DNA of 64,000 nt from Hyphomicrobiaceae bacterium (GCA_020638055.1 JACKJH010000004.1:313501-377500); one strand, 5' to 3'. Shown: positions 23,324 through 32,976, counted from the first letter of the stretch. A program made the numbers and translations. The notes: generated by a model from the sequence alone, not told the origin.

Positions 23324-24349
23324 TCATCTGTCGGCCTCACCGTCCTGCCTTGAAAGGTGCGCCGGCATTTTTGCCTTGCCGTCCATTTGAGTATCGCGAG
23401 CCGGCAGCGGTGCTTCAGCGCCGCTCTCCAGAACAGTGATCTGACTTGGATGTTCGACGTCGATCATTGGACCGTTGCGCCGCGAAATCCAACCGCGAAC
23501 ACGCACGTCCCGACCGGCCAGATCAAGCAGAGAGGCAGCCCATGCCGGGTTGGAACGGGAAACGGCCGGCGCGACCTTGGCGGTGAAATCACTGCGCCAA
23601 TTGTCGCCGAAGTTGAGATAGATCTGCCCGCCCCGCGCGCGCGTTGCATTCCTGACGCGGCCTTGTACCAGTTGGAACGTTCCGCGTCGGGCCAGGAGCG
23701 CGCGGGTTTGCCAGGCCGGGCGGATTGCGTAGGCAGGATTAGACCAGATGCCGCGCCCGGCAAGGCGTGCGGTTTCCTCCGCTGCCTGCATAGCGCTGAT
23801 GCAGTTGAAGTTATCCGGCGTGCCATAGGCACGTGCATGACCGGCGGTGAGCATGGCCGCTTGAAGCCAGACGGCGGTGTTATCAGGCGCGGTTGCAAAA
23901 ACGTGTGCAACACTACGACCGTAACGGTCGCGATGGCGTTCGGCGTCGGCGATCGCCACCGGGCGACCAAGGGTGAATTTATTCAACGCATCTTTTGCCG
24001 CGACAGCGGGCGACCATGGATCAGCTTCCAACTGAGCTTCGACACGGGGTTTATCGCTGGCTTTGCGTGGAGGGGATGTGTCGAAAATTGATGGGATAAG
24101 AATGCCTGCCAGCCGGACACGGTCACCGTTGTCGAGTAGCAACGTTGCGCCGTCGAGAACACGCACGACCGCACGCGGAGCGGATCTTTTCAAAAGCGTG
24201 CATCGATTATTGTCAACCAGTGCGTTTGGCTGTTGAGCTGCAACCGGGGCCGCGGTGATGCAATAAGCAACCATGAGCCCAGCCACCAGTCGCACAAAAG
24301 CCCACAGCGCTTCGCTGGGATCAGTGGTGTGGGCCAGTGACTTTTTCAT
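23324..24349 (-). CDS. Exported staphylococcal-nuclease-like (SNase) protein
   Basis: 341-residue protein with a signal-like N-terminal hydrophobic segment (FVRLVAGLMVAYCITAAPVAAQ). An SNase/thermonuclease-type domain follows: VVRVLDGATLLLDNGDRVRLAGI, LGRPVAIADAERHRDRYGRSVAHVFA and the C-terminal part AAEETARLAGRGIWSNPAY. In active SNases the first motif is 'DGDT'; here it is DGAT, and the position after YGR is Ser-Val instead of Leu-(L/A), so catalytic activity is not assured. About 120 residues follow the domain (OB-like VQGRVRNATRARGGQIYLNFGDNWRSDFTA). The ATG at 24349 is preferred; a TTG at 24385 would overlap the RTX gene by eight bases. 28 bp downstream of the RTX gene on the same strand. 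Confidence 0.75.
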   Translation of the reverse strand: MKKSLAHTTDPSEALWAFVRLVAGLMVAYCITAAPVAAQQPNALVDNNRCTLLKRSAPRAVVRVLDGATLLLDNGDRVRLAGILIPSIFDTSPPRKASDKPRVEAQLEADPWSPAVAAKDALNKFTLGRPVAIADAERHRDRYGRSVAHVFATAPDNTAVWLQAAMLTAGHARAYGTPDNFNCISAMQAAEETARLAGRGIWSNPAYAIRPAWQTRALLARRGTFQLVQGRVRNATRARGGQIYLNFGDNWRSDFTAKVAPAVSRSNPAWAASLLDLAGRDVRVRGWISRRNGPMIDVEHPSQITVLESGAEAPLPARDTQMDGKAKMPAHLSRQDGEADR

Positions 24350-24377
24350 TCCACCTGCGTCTCGGCGCGGCGCCACA

Positions 24378-27300
24378 CTAGGCAATATGGAAATGTTCAG
24401 CGGTTAAAGCCTGCAAGGATACGCCTGTCAACGTCACGGAATCGTTGCCGCTAAACGTGATGACGGTATCGCCGTTAACATCGGTTGCAGCCGCCAGAAT
24501 TGCGTCGAAGTCGGCAAAGCTGCTGGCAGCAACCTCAATAACGTCGTGTGACGTAGCGCCTCCTGAGCCAAATTCGAAATCCAGAACGGTGTCATGGGCG
24601 AAACCATCGCGGAATACAAATGTATCCTGGCCCTGGCCGCCAAGAAAGATGTCTGCGACAGTGCTGCCAATGAGTGTGTCGTTGCCGTCTCCTGCATTTA
24701 TCAGTTCGATATTCGCAACGGCTATTGCGGACAGATCCAGTAAATCATCGCCATCGGTCAGCATGATTCTGTCATGGCCAGCTCCACCATCGATTGCCTC
24801 TATGCCGTCGAGGTTGCCGATAACATTGGCAATGCCGATGGTGTCCGCCCAAGGGCTTCCGACAATGGCGTCGTGGCCTGTTCCGCCAATGAAAACGTCA
24901 AAGCCTTCTGCGTTGCCAACAATAGTGAAGGTATCGTTGCCGCCGCCGCCATCAACATGGTCGTTGCCAGCGCCTGCGCGAATTGTATCGTTGCCCCAGG
25001 AGCCGGTGATTGTGTCATTGCCGGTGCCGCCGTCTATCAGCTCGATGCTGGTGAGGGTGATTGCGCTGAGGTCAAGACTGTCGTCGCCCGTTGTCAGTTT
25101 CACTGTATCGTACCCGTCACCACCGTCGATGGTTTCGATCCCGTCGAGGTTGCCGATCACGTTTGCCAGCGCGATGGTATCGGCCCAGGGGCTTCCCAGG
25201 ATGGTGTCGCTACCGCCGCCGCCAACGAAGACATCGAAGCCTTCGCCACCACCGACGATGGTGAAGGTGTCATTTCCATCACCACCATTGATCCAATCAT
25301 CTCCCGCGCCGGCGCGGATCGTGTCGTTGCCAGCCGAACCGGTAACTATGTCGTTGCCGGCGCCGGCATCGATAAGTTCGACGCTGGTGACCAAAATATC
25401 TGTCAAATCGAGTGTGTCGTCACCCGCTGTGAGTTTCAGCCGGTCGTTGCCATCACCGCCGTCAATGATTTCAATGCCGGTGAGGTTTCCGGCGACATTG
25501 GCAAGCCCGATGGTATCGTTCCACGGACTTCCCGAAATCGTATCGATGCCCGCGCCGCCATTGTAGGTGTCATAGCCAGTGTCATTGCCCAGGACCGTGA
25601 AGGTATCGTTGCCGCTTCCCCCGACATGACTGTCATTACCGCTTGTGCCAGCGATGGTCTGGTCAGTGTCGGGCGCTTCACCGCTAATTGTCAGTGTGAA
25701 ATCCTGGCTGCTTACTGCAAAGCCATCGTAGGCTTCCACGCGCAGTTCAATGGGATCGAGGGAGCCGGTTGGAGGCGTGCCATAAAATGTTTGTGCGGAT
25801 TGGTTGAAATTCAGCCAGCCAGGCAGGGCAGACCCGTCGGCCAGGCTCGCATGATACGAGATCATGTCTCCGTCAGGGTCGGTGAATAGTCCTGCGGGAA
25901 GTGTGTAGGTCCAAGCTTCACCGGAATTGGCTGTTTGATCGGCAAGCGTCATTGCCGCCACGGGCGCAGTGTTGGGAAGGATCATAACCTCAGCCAGGGC
26001 GCTGGCGGTGGCACCAGATTCATTGGCGACTGTGTATCGGAACGTAACCTTTCCTTCAAAACCTTCAGGAAGTGTCAGGGCGATTTCGCCTCCAGGTGTT
26101 ACTAGGGCGCTTCCGACGCTCGGATCGTACACGGACTGCAAGGTCAGCAGGCCGCCACCGGGATCACTATCATTGGCGAGCAGTGGTGCTGCTGAAAGAA
26201 TGTGGTCGCTGCCGCCGTAGACAAGGCCATAGTCATTGAGGGCGGTGGGAGGCGTTGAGGTTGCTGTACTCGCTGTCTGGGCAAGCGCCAGAATGTCGGC
26301 TGTCGACCAGACGGTGCCATCATCAAAGTTAAGCCGTTCTATCGTAATGCCGCCCGGTCCGAACGCATCGGCAAGTGTTATGGAGCCGCTGCCGCGCATC
26401 ACCAGCATCAGGTCGCTGGGAGCAGTCGTCAGTTGCAGGGCGCTGATGTCAGCGGGAGTGATGTTTTCAAATAGCTGAATTGTGTCGATATCGGTTGTCC
26501 CGGTGCCGGTCTCAACTATGAGGTCGTTACCGTCTCCGAGCAGAAACGTGTAGGTGTCGCTTCCCTCGCCGCCGATAAGCAGGTCATCTCCCTGGCCGCC
26601 GAACAGGGTGTCATTGCCATCAAGGCCAACCAGGGTGTTATCTCCCGCCGTTCCAACAAGCTGATTGGCAAGTGCGTTGCCCGTTGCATTCGCAGCGCTT
26701 CCGATAAGCGACAAATTCTCGACGTTTGCTGCAAGTGTATAGCTGAGGCTGGCGGCGACTGTATCAATGCCTTGCATCGGATTTTCGACAACGGTATCGC
26801 CAGGGTTATCGACAAAGTAATGGTCATCGCCTTCGCCGCCAGCCATTTCATCGGCGCCGGTGCCGCCATCGATGGTGTCGTTGTTGGCTCCGGTAGCTAT
26901 GATCGTGTCGTCGCCTGCGCCCGCGTTTACATGGGTTGGCTGATTTACGGCGATGAAGTCTGCGTTCTCCGTTCCATCATGCCGCGTGGGCGAGGGCGGT
27001 GCGTTCGCCGGGTCGTTGGGATCTACTGCTGGTGTGCTTGGTGCTTCGGGGAAAGCGTCCAGCATGACGGGGTTGAGAATTGCAACCGCGGCGTCCCAGT
27101 TTTCATAGGACCCGACCTGCCGCCCCTGGAACTCGACGACCGAGAAATCGCCTGGGTCTATGAATTGAAGCCCGAGATCGCCGGGTTGAAAATCGACGAC
27201 ACGAATGGTCGTTTCTGTTTCTGGCAGGATGATCTTGGAATGGCGCGTTTGCGTGTTGCCCGCATCGTCGATCACCACTTCCTCGGTCAGCCTTTCGGCC

Positions 27301-28937
27301 TGGAAAACGGTGATGACGAGGTCGGACTGGTCGACGTAGAATGAAATGTCGCCTGCAAAATTTATGACGCCTGCGATTTCATCAGGGTTGGCCCAGATGT
27401 CTGCTTCCAACCGGTTTTCGTAGAACAGTTCCCAGCCATAGTTGGTCATTTCCTCATAAAGGCCAATGGCACCGACAATCTGCATCAATGGGGACTGGTC
27501 GTAGTCGCCGCCGGACTCGTTGAAGTAGTTGTAGGGAATGTAGAGTTTGTCGCTGGCATCGGCGTTCTCGATGACGATTTCCGTCGGTTCGCCTGTACTC
27601 GTGATTGCCGAGGCGACAATAATGTCGGCGCCTGCGTCACCATTGATAAAGGTTCTGCCCGCATTGGAAATGAGCGTGTCGCTTCCCTCCCCAGCGATAA
27701 GTTCAACGTCGTACCCCTGAGGGCTTGCACCTGAAAATGCTTCAACGAGACGGGCGTCAATGAAGTCACTCCCGTCTCCACCTTCGATGCCGCGCAGGCC
27801 GATGTTGGCAAAAATCTTGTCGTCGCCACTGGAACCGACGATCCATTCCGCCTGCTCAATCCATATGCCACCTTCACCCTTTTGGCCGGAGGCGGCGACA
27901 ACGAAATGTGCGTCTGTGCTTGTATGGGTGATGTTCAAACCGGTAGATGACTGGCTGAAATCAATCGTGTCGCCGCGCCCTGTAGCGGCGCCTTCAGAAC
28001 CCAGATAAATGGACAATGGCGTTTCGATCAGTTCGACGCCGGGGCCGGTCGTGATGACATCGCTGGCGCTGTCGTCCCACACCAGGCGCTCAATAGAGAG
28101 GAGATAATCCAAACCACCGTTGAAGATTGCGATGTATTGCGGGGTTTTATGCTCAACCCAACCTGGAACAATTTCTATGTGAACACCGCCTGCACCTGAG
28201 TAGTTGACTGTGTCAATGCCATCGTCCTTGTAAGCCCACGACGTGTCGCCACCGTGCAGATAGTTTTTGCCTTGTGACCAGCCAAACAAATCATTTTCGC
28301 TGCCGCCATACATGCGATCGATGCGCGTCGTCTCGTTGATCCCCTGCAACAAGTCCTCGCCCGCACCACCGTATAGGGCGGTGAACTGGTTCTGGATGGT
28401 TAGATGGTCGTCGCCGTTACCGCCAAGCAGCGTTTCCATGCCAGGTGACATGCGTACATTGCGAGGCAGGCTTGTCGTAATGTCGATGCCGCCTGCATAA
28501 AGCACCGAAGCAATGAAGCTGGTGGAGTTCAGGGTGGGCAGCAGACTGTTGGCACTGCCGATGGCATTATAATCGTAATACTGGTCATCGATATTGGCAG
28601 CATGTGCCGCCATCTGCGACCAGGTTGCATCCGGATCGGCAACAGACAGAATGCGGCTACCGCGCGTTTCAGGCGTGCCGATGAGGGCTTCGAGTGCGTC
28701 ACCTGTGACACCCCCGTTGGCGAGTTGCAAAGTCAGATTGCCGCTGTCGCCAGCGACTGTGAGCTTCACGCCGTCGGCTGTGGTTTGGCGTAGGCCCTCC
28801 ATGACGAACCATTCGTCCTGCGGAATTGGCACTTCGGTCAGGCTATCCTGCTCGAAGGTGAGCTGAAGATGATCGAAGCCCAAGTAGCCGAGAAAGAACT
28901 TCTGAATTGGCAGGCGTTCAAGACGAATATTGGACAT
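24378..28937 (-). CDS. Giant RTX-type calcium-binding adhesin with tandem repeats
   Basis: 1519-residue, very acidic protein with many GGxGxDxxx calcium-binding nonapeptides in several blocks. Residues 1-150 form a unique head (YNAIGSANSLLPTLNSTSFI). Blocks at about 170-260 and 640-800 carry RTX repeats such as GGTGADEMAGGEGDDHY. A cadherin-like/Ig domain (about 897-985) is followed by a dystroglycan-type cadherin-like domain (about 990-1085). Three near-identical units of about 111 residues follow (about 1095-1440), each with a GSPW-x-DTI motif. The C-terminus, after a final VADIFLGGQGQDTFVF, is a type I secretion signal candidate. There is no Sec signal, as expected for type I secretion; the transporter genes are not in the window. 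TTGGAG eight bases ahead of the ATG fixes the start. Likely surface attachment or matrix protein. Confidence 0.9.
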   Translation of the reverse strand: MSNIRLERLPIQKFFLGYLGFDHLQLTFEQDSLTEVPIPQDEWFVMEGLRQTTADGVKLTVAGDSGNLTLQLANGGVTGDALEALIGTPETRGSRILSVADPDATWSQMAAHAANIDDQYYDYNAIGSANSLLPTLNSTSFIASVLYAGGIDITTSLPRNVRMSPGMETLLGGNGDDHLTIQNQFTALYGGAGEDLLQGINETTRIDRMYGGSENDLFGWSQGKNYLHGGDTSWAYKDDGIDTVNYSGAGGVHIEIVPGWVEHKTPQYIAIFNGGLDYLLSIERLVWDDSASDVITTGPGVELIETPLSIYLGSEGAATGRGDTIDFSQSSTGLNITHTSTDAHFVVAASGQKGEGGIWIEQAEWIVGSSGDDKIFANIGLRGIEGGDGSDFIDARLVEAFSGASPQGYDVELIAGEGSDTLISNAGRTFINGDAGADIIVASAITSTGEPTEIVIENADASDKLYIPYNYFNESGGDYDQSPLMQIVGAIGLYEEMTNYGWELFYENRLEADIWANPDEIAGVINFAGDISFYVDQSDLVITVFQAERLTEEVVIDDAGNTQTRHSKIILPETETTIRVVDFQPGDLGLQFIDPGDFSVVEFQGRQVGSYENWDAAVAILNPVMLDAFPEAPSTPAVDPNDPANAPPSPTRHDGTENADFIAVNQPTHVNAGAGDDTIIATGANNDTIDGGTGADEMAGGEGDDHYFVDNPGDTVVENPMQGIDTVAASLSYTLAANVENLSLIGSAANATGNALANQLVGTAGDNTLVGLDGNDTLFGGQGDDLLIGGEGSDTYTFLLGDGNDLIVETGTGTTDIDTIQLFENITPADISALQLTTAPSDLMLVMRGSGSITLADAFGPGGITIERLNFDDGTVWSTADILALAQTASTATSTPPTALNDYGLVYGGSDHILSAAPLLANDSDPGGGLLTLQSVYDPSVGSALVTPGGEIALTLPEGFEGKVTFRYTVANESGATASALAEVMILPNTAPVAAMTLADQTANSGEAWTYTLPAGLFTDPDGDMISYHASLADGSALPGWLNFNQSAQTFYGTPPTGSLDPIELRVEAYDGFAVSSQDFTLTISGEAPDTDQTIAGTSGNDSHVGGSGNDTFTVLGNDTGYDTYNGGAGIDTISGSPWNDTIGLANVAGNLTGIEIIDGGDGNDRLKLTAGDDTLDLTDILVTSVELIDAGAGNDIVTGSAGNDTIRAGAGDDWINGGDGNDTFTIVGGGEGFDVFVGGGGSDTILGSPWADTIALANVIGNLDGIETIDGGDGYDTVKLTTGDDSLDLSAITLTSIELIDGGTGNDTITGSWGNDTIRAGAGNDHVDGGGGNDTFTIVGNAEGFDVFIGGTGHDAIVGSPWADTIGIANVIGNLDGIEAIDGGAGHDRIMLTDGDDLLDLSAIAVANIELINAGDGNDTLIGSTVADIFLGGQGQDTFVFRDGFAHDTVLDFEFGSGGATSHDVIEVAASSFADFDAILAAATDVNGDTVITFSGNDSVTLTGVSLQALTAEHFHIA
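24650..25640 (-). repeat. Three tandem ~330-bp repeats within the RTX gene
   Basis: Each unit encodes 'NDTFTI...GSPW(A/N)DTI...NLDGIE-IDGGDG...LTxGDDxLDL...IELIDxGxGNDxxTGSxGNDTIRAGAGN'. The GSPW codons fall near 25535, 25200 and 24860, giving a period of about 330-340 bp. Nucleotide similarity is high, so recombination could change copy number without breaking the frame. Confidence 0.8.
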
Positions 28938-29279
28938 TGTTCAAACTCCAAGAGGGCGCAACTTGGACGGCCGTCAAGCGAATGGAGATTTGCTTTGGCC
29001 AGAGAGGCAGTGAGGCGGTGAGAGGTATTGGCTGAGTGGTGTGGCGGGTGAGAGCGGTTGTGGTTAATGCGAAGCTACATACAACTTACAATATGTTTGC
29101 TGCGCAACTAAAAAATCAAACACTGATGATCGCTGCACAGAATTTGATGCAGTCACCGGAGAAATATAAATAAATAAGGAACACCAGAGAGCATGATTCA
29201 GACGGTTGATTGGATAAATTGAACGGTTGAAATTTATTCGACCAAACACTGCGTTACAGCTATAGATTGTGAAATCACC
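28938..29279. other. Intergenic region between RTX and extensin-like genes
   Basis: 342 bp, AT-rich in its right half (29060-29270). It is the upstream region of the RTX gene and the downstream region of the extensin-like gene. Two similar words, GACGGTTGATT and GAACGGTTGAAATT, lie 23 bp apart near 29200-29235. No gene and no reliable promoter call. Confidence 0.4.
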
Positions 29280-30956
29280 TTACTCGCAATAAGCCGAGCG
29301 CCGGCGTTCTTTCAGGTCCAGGTGAAAATGATCGTGGTGGGCCCGGTTGGCCTGCGGACCAAGTACCGTTGTGAAGATTCCGCAAGCTCCCGCGTGCAGT
29401 TCCTTCAGGAACGACAGCTCCTGAGCCGGCGGCCGCTTGGATGGCGCCGGTTCGGCATTGGCTTGCCCGACAGCTTTGATAGTGGGTGTTTTGCTGCCCT
29501 TGGCGCTGGCATTCGCGCCTGTCTTCGTTTTGGCAGTGTTTGTGCGGGTATCGCCAGGCCAGGCAGCTCGGTCTGACACTGCCGTGGTTGCCCTGCTTGC
29601 CTCGACCAGCCCCCAATAGGTTTGAACGTCGATTGTGCGCCCGTTTGCAAGTTTGAACGCGGCGATGTCGATTGCGTTGGCGAAGGCATGCTCGGAAATT
29701 TTCCGCGCGGGATCGTTGTAGCGGTTCCGGCACATGTAGGAGGAAACACTGCGCAACTCCACGATCGGTGAACCGAAAGCTCGCTTTGCAGTGGGTTGCG
29801 CCACTGTCTCGATCCATTGGTAAAGATGAGCAACGACCGCGCAATTCGTCGTTGCGGGCGGATTGAGTTTGACGCCTTCACCGCTGCCGACACGGCGCAA
29901 CTTTACGGGCGCAGGCGTGCCGCACTCCCCCATGCGGATTGGTTCGAGCCGATCGGTTTCGGCAGAGATGCTGAGGAGATCTGTTTCACATGCCTTGGTA
30001 GCAGCCTCGATTTCTGCTGTGGTCCAAGCCGCTGGCGGTGGTGGTTCGGGTACAGGTTGGCCAGAGGTGTGTGTATCTTTTTGCGTGGGGAGCGGCGGTT
30101 GGGTTATCTCTTGAAGACGCTCCCTTGATTGTTGCTGGTGGTGCGGCTTCATTTCAGGCAGTGGCGTGCCACGCGTGCGCGCTGGGTTCTGCACGGGTAT
30201 ACCGCGTGCATACTGCGGCTGTGTTCTTTCTGCGACTTCTTTTTCTGCAACTTCTTCTGAAACTTCGGGCGACATCATTTCATCAGCTTTGGTCGGCCGC
30301 ACGGCAGCCTCGCGTGTTGCCACTGTCGGGCCTTGGTTGGGTATTGACGCCGGCTCGTGGAGCTTTTCGGCTACTGCTTTTGCGTTTTCAGGTGCGGCCG
30401 CCCCGGCCGCAGACGTCATGGGTGTCGGCCTGATGCCTTCTGGATCATTTGCCTCCGCGCTGATGTACTTTGGGTTGCCATCACCAGCTTGGATTTGCGT
30501 TGTCGCGCTCGTCTCCGGCTTCATGGGCTCGGGCATGGGGGCACGTGCTAGAGGTGGTTCAGCTTCGGCCGGGGGGGTGGCATTTTCAACGGTACGCGGC
30601 GGCGCGGCGGCCTCCATGGCGTCAGGCATGGGTGAGGCTGGCTGTTTCCTGGCGGGCAGCTCCCACGTAGACAACATTGTCCAATACGCGGCTCTGCGAG
30701 CGGCGCTCGCGCGTCTGGGGTGAGGTAGCGGCAACGGTGGACGGTCAATTGTCGCGTCAGCGGTCGAGGCATAGGGCGCGCCAATCGCCGGGTTTGGCAG
30801 TGGACCAAGGCTGGCCAACAATAAGAGGGGCGCGATCAGCGATGCTGAGCGAAGCTTTTGCCTCAACGACAACGATCCCGGCAGCATGAGCGCACGTTTC
30901 TGCGTCGCGTCCATGGCAAATGCTTCGTCGCCACGACCTTGCACGAATGTTGCCAT
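29280..30956 (-). CDS. Extensin-like family protein with long Pro/Ala-rich region
   Basis: 558-residue exported protein. The N-terminus has a membrane/signal segment (SASLIAPLLLLASLGPLPNPAIGA). A low-complexity proline-, alanine- and glutamate-rich stretch (about 50-330) follows. The C-terminal 190 residues form the extensin-like domain: TNCAVVAHLYQWIETVAQP, SYMCRNRYNDPARKISEHAFANAIDIAAFKLANG and ELHAGACGIFTTVLGPQANRAHHDHFHLD. The SEHAxAxAIDI and HHDHFHLD motifs are those of the D-Ala-D-Ala-carboxypeptidase-like (peptidase M15-type) fold, so a zinc-dependent cell-wall role is possible. The insertion of Thr/Ala/Lys-rich residues (NTAKTKTGANASAKGS) inside the domain is unusual. The ATG at 30956 is preferred to a GTG at 30968. 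Confidence 0.82.
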   Translation of the reverse strand: MATFVQGRGDEAFAMDATQKRALMLPGSLSLRQKLRSASLIAPLLLLASLGPLPNPAIGAPYASTADATIDRPPLPLPHPRRASAARRAAYWTMLSTWELPARKQPASPMPDAMEAAAPPRTVENATPPAEAEPPLARAPMPEPMKPETSATTQIQAGDGNPKYISAEANDPEGIRPTPMTSAAGAAAPENAKAVAEKLHEPASIPNQGPTVATREAAVRPTKADEMMSPEVSEEVAEKEVAERTQPQYARGIPVQNPARTRGTPLPEMKPHHQQQSRERLQEITQPPLPTQKDTHTSGQPVPEPPPPAAWTTAEIEAATKACETDLLSISAETDRLEPIRMGECGTPAPVKLRRVGSGEGVKLNPPATTNCAVVAHLYQWIETVAQPTAKRAFGSPIVELRSVSSYMCRNRYNDPARKISEHAFANAIDIAAFKLANGRTIDVQTYWGLVEASRATTAVSDRAAWPGDTRTNTAKTKTGANASAKGSKTPTIKAVGQANAEPAPSKRPPAQELSFLKELHAGACGIFTTVLGPQANRAHHDHFHLDLKERRRSAYCE

Positions 30957-31098
30957 GCCCCGCCTCACGTCCGCAATCTTGCGGTCGGCCGCGAGGGTGA
31001 TGCATGAGCCATATCCATTCCTACGTCGCGTATCATACCGAAAGTGTGCCGCCGCTACCGCAAATTTCGCCTCTGCGCTATTGCTTTTGGGAAGGCCT

Positions 31099-31569
31099 TC
31101 AGCGCAGATCCGTCATGCTGAAAACATATCCTTGCGGCAGGATGAGGACGACATGCTGGGCGCCCAGTTGCGCGCCTCGCTGGCGCAGGCCGGCCAGATT
31201 TAAGGATGGCGCCGTTTCTGTCAGCAATCCTGACTCGATTTTCATGTCACACGGCCCGGATCCACGCAAAACAAATGCGAACCGCGTTCCCTTTGGCACC
31301 TCGGGACACAGTATAAGCGGGCAACGGACCATTTCGCCGCGGGTTTTGTTTGCCTTGCGAATGAGGGTCACGGCGCTTTGAGGTTTGCGCGGCTGACCTG
31401 TTGGACTTTCTACGCGTCTTGAGTGTGCAACATTGGCGCTGCCGTTCTGGATGTTGCTGTCACAAGCCGCCTCGCCGCCGTCGCAACGACCAGCAGCACC
31501 ACTTGCGCCGTCGGGGCAGACGGGCGCTGTCAGCGTACGCGATACTTGTCCATCGGGTGATGTCGACAT
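31099..31569 (-). CDS. Hypothetical protein, 156 residues
   Basis: Unrecognised. The second half looks protein-like (MVRCPLILCPEVPKGTRFAFVLRGSG, then LRQRGAQLGAQHVVLILPQGYVFSMTDLR) and has two cysteines in CPLILC. The first 60 residues are Ser/Gly/Ala-rich and low in structure. No signal peptide or clear binding site is seen; the start may lie further in. It lies 142 bp upstream of the extensin-like gene on the same strand. Competing plus-strand frames here look less coding. Confidence 0.4.
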   Translation of the reverse strand: MSTSPDGQVSRTLTAPVCPDGASGAAGRCDGGEAACDSNIQNGSANVAHSRRVESPTGQPRKPQSAVTLIRKANKTRGEMVRCPLILCPEVPKGTRFAFVLRGSGPCDMKIESGLLTETAPSLNLAGLRQRGAQLGAQHVVLILPQGYVFSMTDLR

Positions 31570-32013
31570 AATTCATAATATGATGCCGACGGGCCGTTGC
31601 AAAAGATCGCCGTTAGTTCTGATGAATAAGTCGTTTCGCCAAAGCGGCGTCGCAGGTTATTTGCAGGCAGTTGAACTGCAAGTTCGGTTTCCCAATTTGG
31701 GATCTGGTTTAGCCCGCCTTTCTCACGAGGGCACGGCCGTCGTCGCGCTGGCGCGAGATCGACCCGCAAGGAAGAAGGCGGGGTAGAGCGCATTGCGATC
31801 CGATGGAATCGGATCGGCGATCTCGGCTTGGGCGGAACCCATGCTTCGTCCGCAAAGATTAATACTGCAATTTTGTCGAGCGAATTTCGCTTTTTGGTGG
31901 CGCGCAAATTGATACGCCGGTGGGCGGTAACCGAACTATGCTCATAGTCTTGCAAGTGGATTTTCAGAGTGTTAGATGCTCTTCGAGAACAAGTTCCTCA
32001 AAATGGTATTTTA
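31570..32013. other. Intergenic region at the border of the polysaccharide locus
   Basis: 444 bp with no supported gene. It holds a decayed solo a1 palindrome (31784-31826). From about 31860 the sequence becomes AT-richer, and this continues into the polysaccharide locus. Confidence 0.45.
31784..31826 (+). repeat. Solo a1 module, partly decayed
   Basis: Left hairpin of element A only: AGAGCGCATT-x-CGATCCGATGGA, then ATCGGATCGGCGATCTC. The outer stem has mutated (GATCTC for GCTCT) and the right CTAG is lost. Confidence 0.75.
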
Positions 32014-32976
32014 ATGAAAAATCAGTGTGTTGACCATAAAACTTATTTGGTTTCCGGCGGGGCTGGATTTCTTGGATCCCATCTTTGTGACCGCTTAATT
32101 GCAGGTGGTCATGACGTCATTTGTCTCGACAATTTTTTCACCGGCTCAAAGCGCAGCATTGAACACCTTATTGGTCATCCGCGTTTTGAACTTATGCGCC
32201 ACGACGTAACGTTCCCGTTGTACGTCGAGGTTGATGCCATCTACAACCTGGCGTGCCCTGCATCTCCAATTCATTACCAGCACGACCCGGTGCAGACGAC
32301 TAAGACGAGCGTGCATGGTGCGATTAACATGTTGGGTCTCGCCAAGCGGCTCAAATGTAAAATTTTTCAGGCTTCCACGTCCGAGGTTTATGGTGACCCC
32401 ACCGTCCATCCGCAACGTGAAGAGTATTGGGGCAATGTAAATCCGATAGGGCCGCGCTCCTGCTACGATGAAGGAAAAAGGTGCGCCGAAACCCTGTTCT
32501 TCGATTATTGGCGCCAGCACAAATTGGAAATAAAAGTCGCGCGGATCTTTAATACATATGGCCCGCGCATGCATCCCAATGATGGTCGCGTTGTTTCGAA
32601 TTTTATCGTGCAGGCGTTAAAAGGAGAGGACATTACGATTTATGGCGATGGTCAGCAAACACGCTCGTTTTGTTATGTCGATGACCTTATCGAGGGCTTC
32701 GTGAGACTGATGGGGAGCTCGGCGGAAATTACCGGGCCGATCAACCTGGGTAACCCCAATGAATTTTCAATCAAGGAACTCGCCGACACGGTGATTGAAA
32801 TGACAAATTCCCGTTCGCGGCTGATCCACCTGCCCCTGCCGCAGGATGATCCCAAACAGAGACAGCCCGATATTTCACAAGCGAGTGAGAAGCTGGGTTG
32901 GCAGCCGAAGGTCGTGCTGCGCGATGGGCTGTCACAAACCATAAAATTCTTCGATGAGCTTCTTGGTCAGTCGTGA
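32014..32976 (+). CDS. uxs: UDP-glucuronate decarboxylase (UDP-xylose synthase)
   Basis: 320-residue extended short-chain dehydrogenase/reductase. The NAD motif is GGAGFLGSHLCDRLI. The Uxs-specific segments are DVTFPLYVEVDAIYNLACPASPIHYQ, STSEVYGDPTVHPQREEYWGNVNPIGPRSCYDEGKR (the YxxxK catalytic pair) and GDGQQTRSFCYVDDLIEG. It converts UDP-glucuronic acid to UDP-xylose, so the polysaccharide may contain xylose. The start ATG at 32014 (MKNQCVDHKTY) is chosen; a GTG at 31969 is in frame. The UDP-glucose 6-dehydrogenase needed to supply its substrate is not in the window. Confidence 0.92.
   Translation: MKNQCVDHKTYLVSGGAGFLGSHLCDRLIAGGHDVICLDNFFTGSKRSIEHLIGHPRFELMRHDVTFPLYVEVDAIYNLACPASPIHYQHDPVQTTKTSVHGAINMLGLAKRLKCKIFQASTSEVYGDPTVHPQREEYWGNVNPIGPRSCYDEGKRCAETLFFDYWRQHKLEIKVARIFNTYGPRMHPNDGRVVSNFIVQALKGEDITIYGDGQQTRSFCYVDDLIEGFVRLMGSSAEITGPINLGNPNEFSIKELADTVIEMTNSRSRLIHLPLPQDDPKQRQPDISQASEKLGWQPKVVLRDGLSQTIKFFDELLGQS

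Noticed and set aside
24445..25889. Two overlapping plus-strand open frames of about 370 codons opposite the RTX gene
   Set aside because: They are antisense shadows of the biased, periodic Gly/Asp repeat codons; no binding sites, and the minus-strand RTX protein is unmistakable.
30166..30723. 185-codon plus-strand frame opposite the extensin-like gene
   Set aside because: Antisense shadow of its Pro/Ala-rich codons; the minus strand has the M15-like SEHA/HHDHFHLD motifs.
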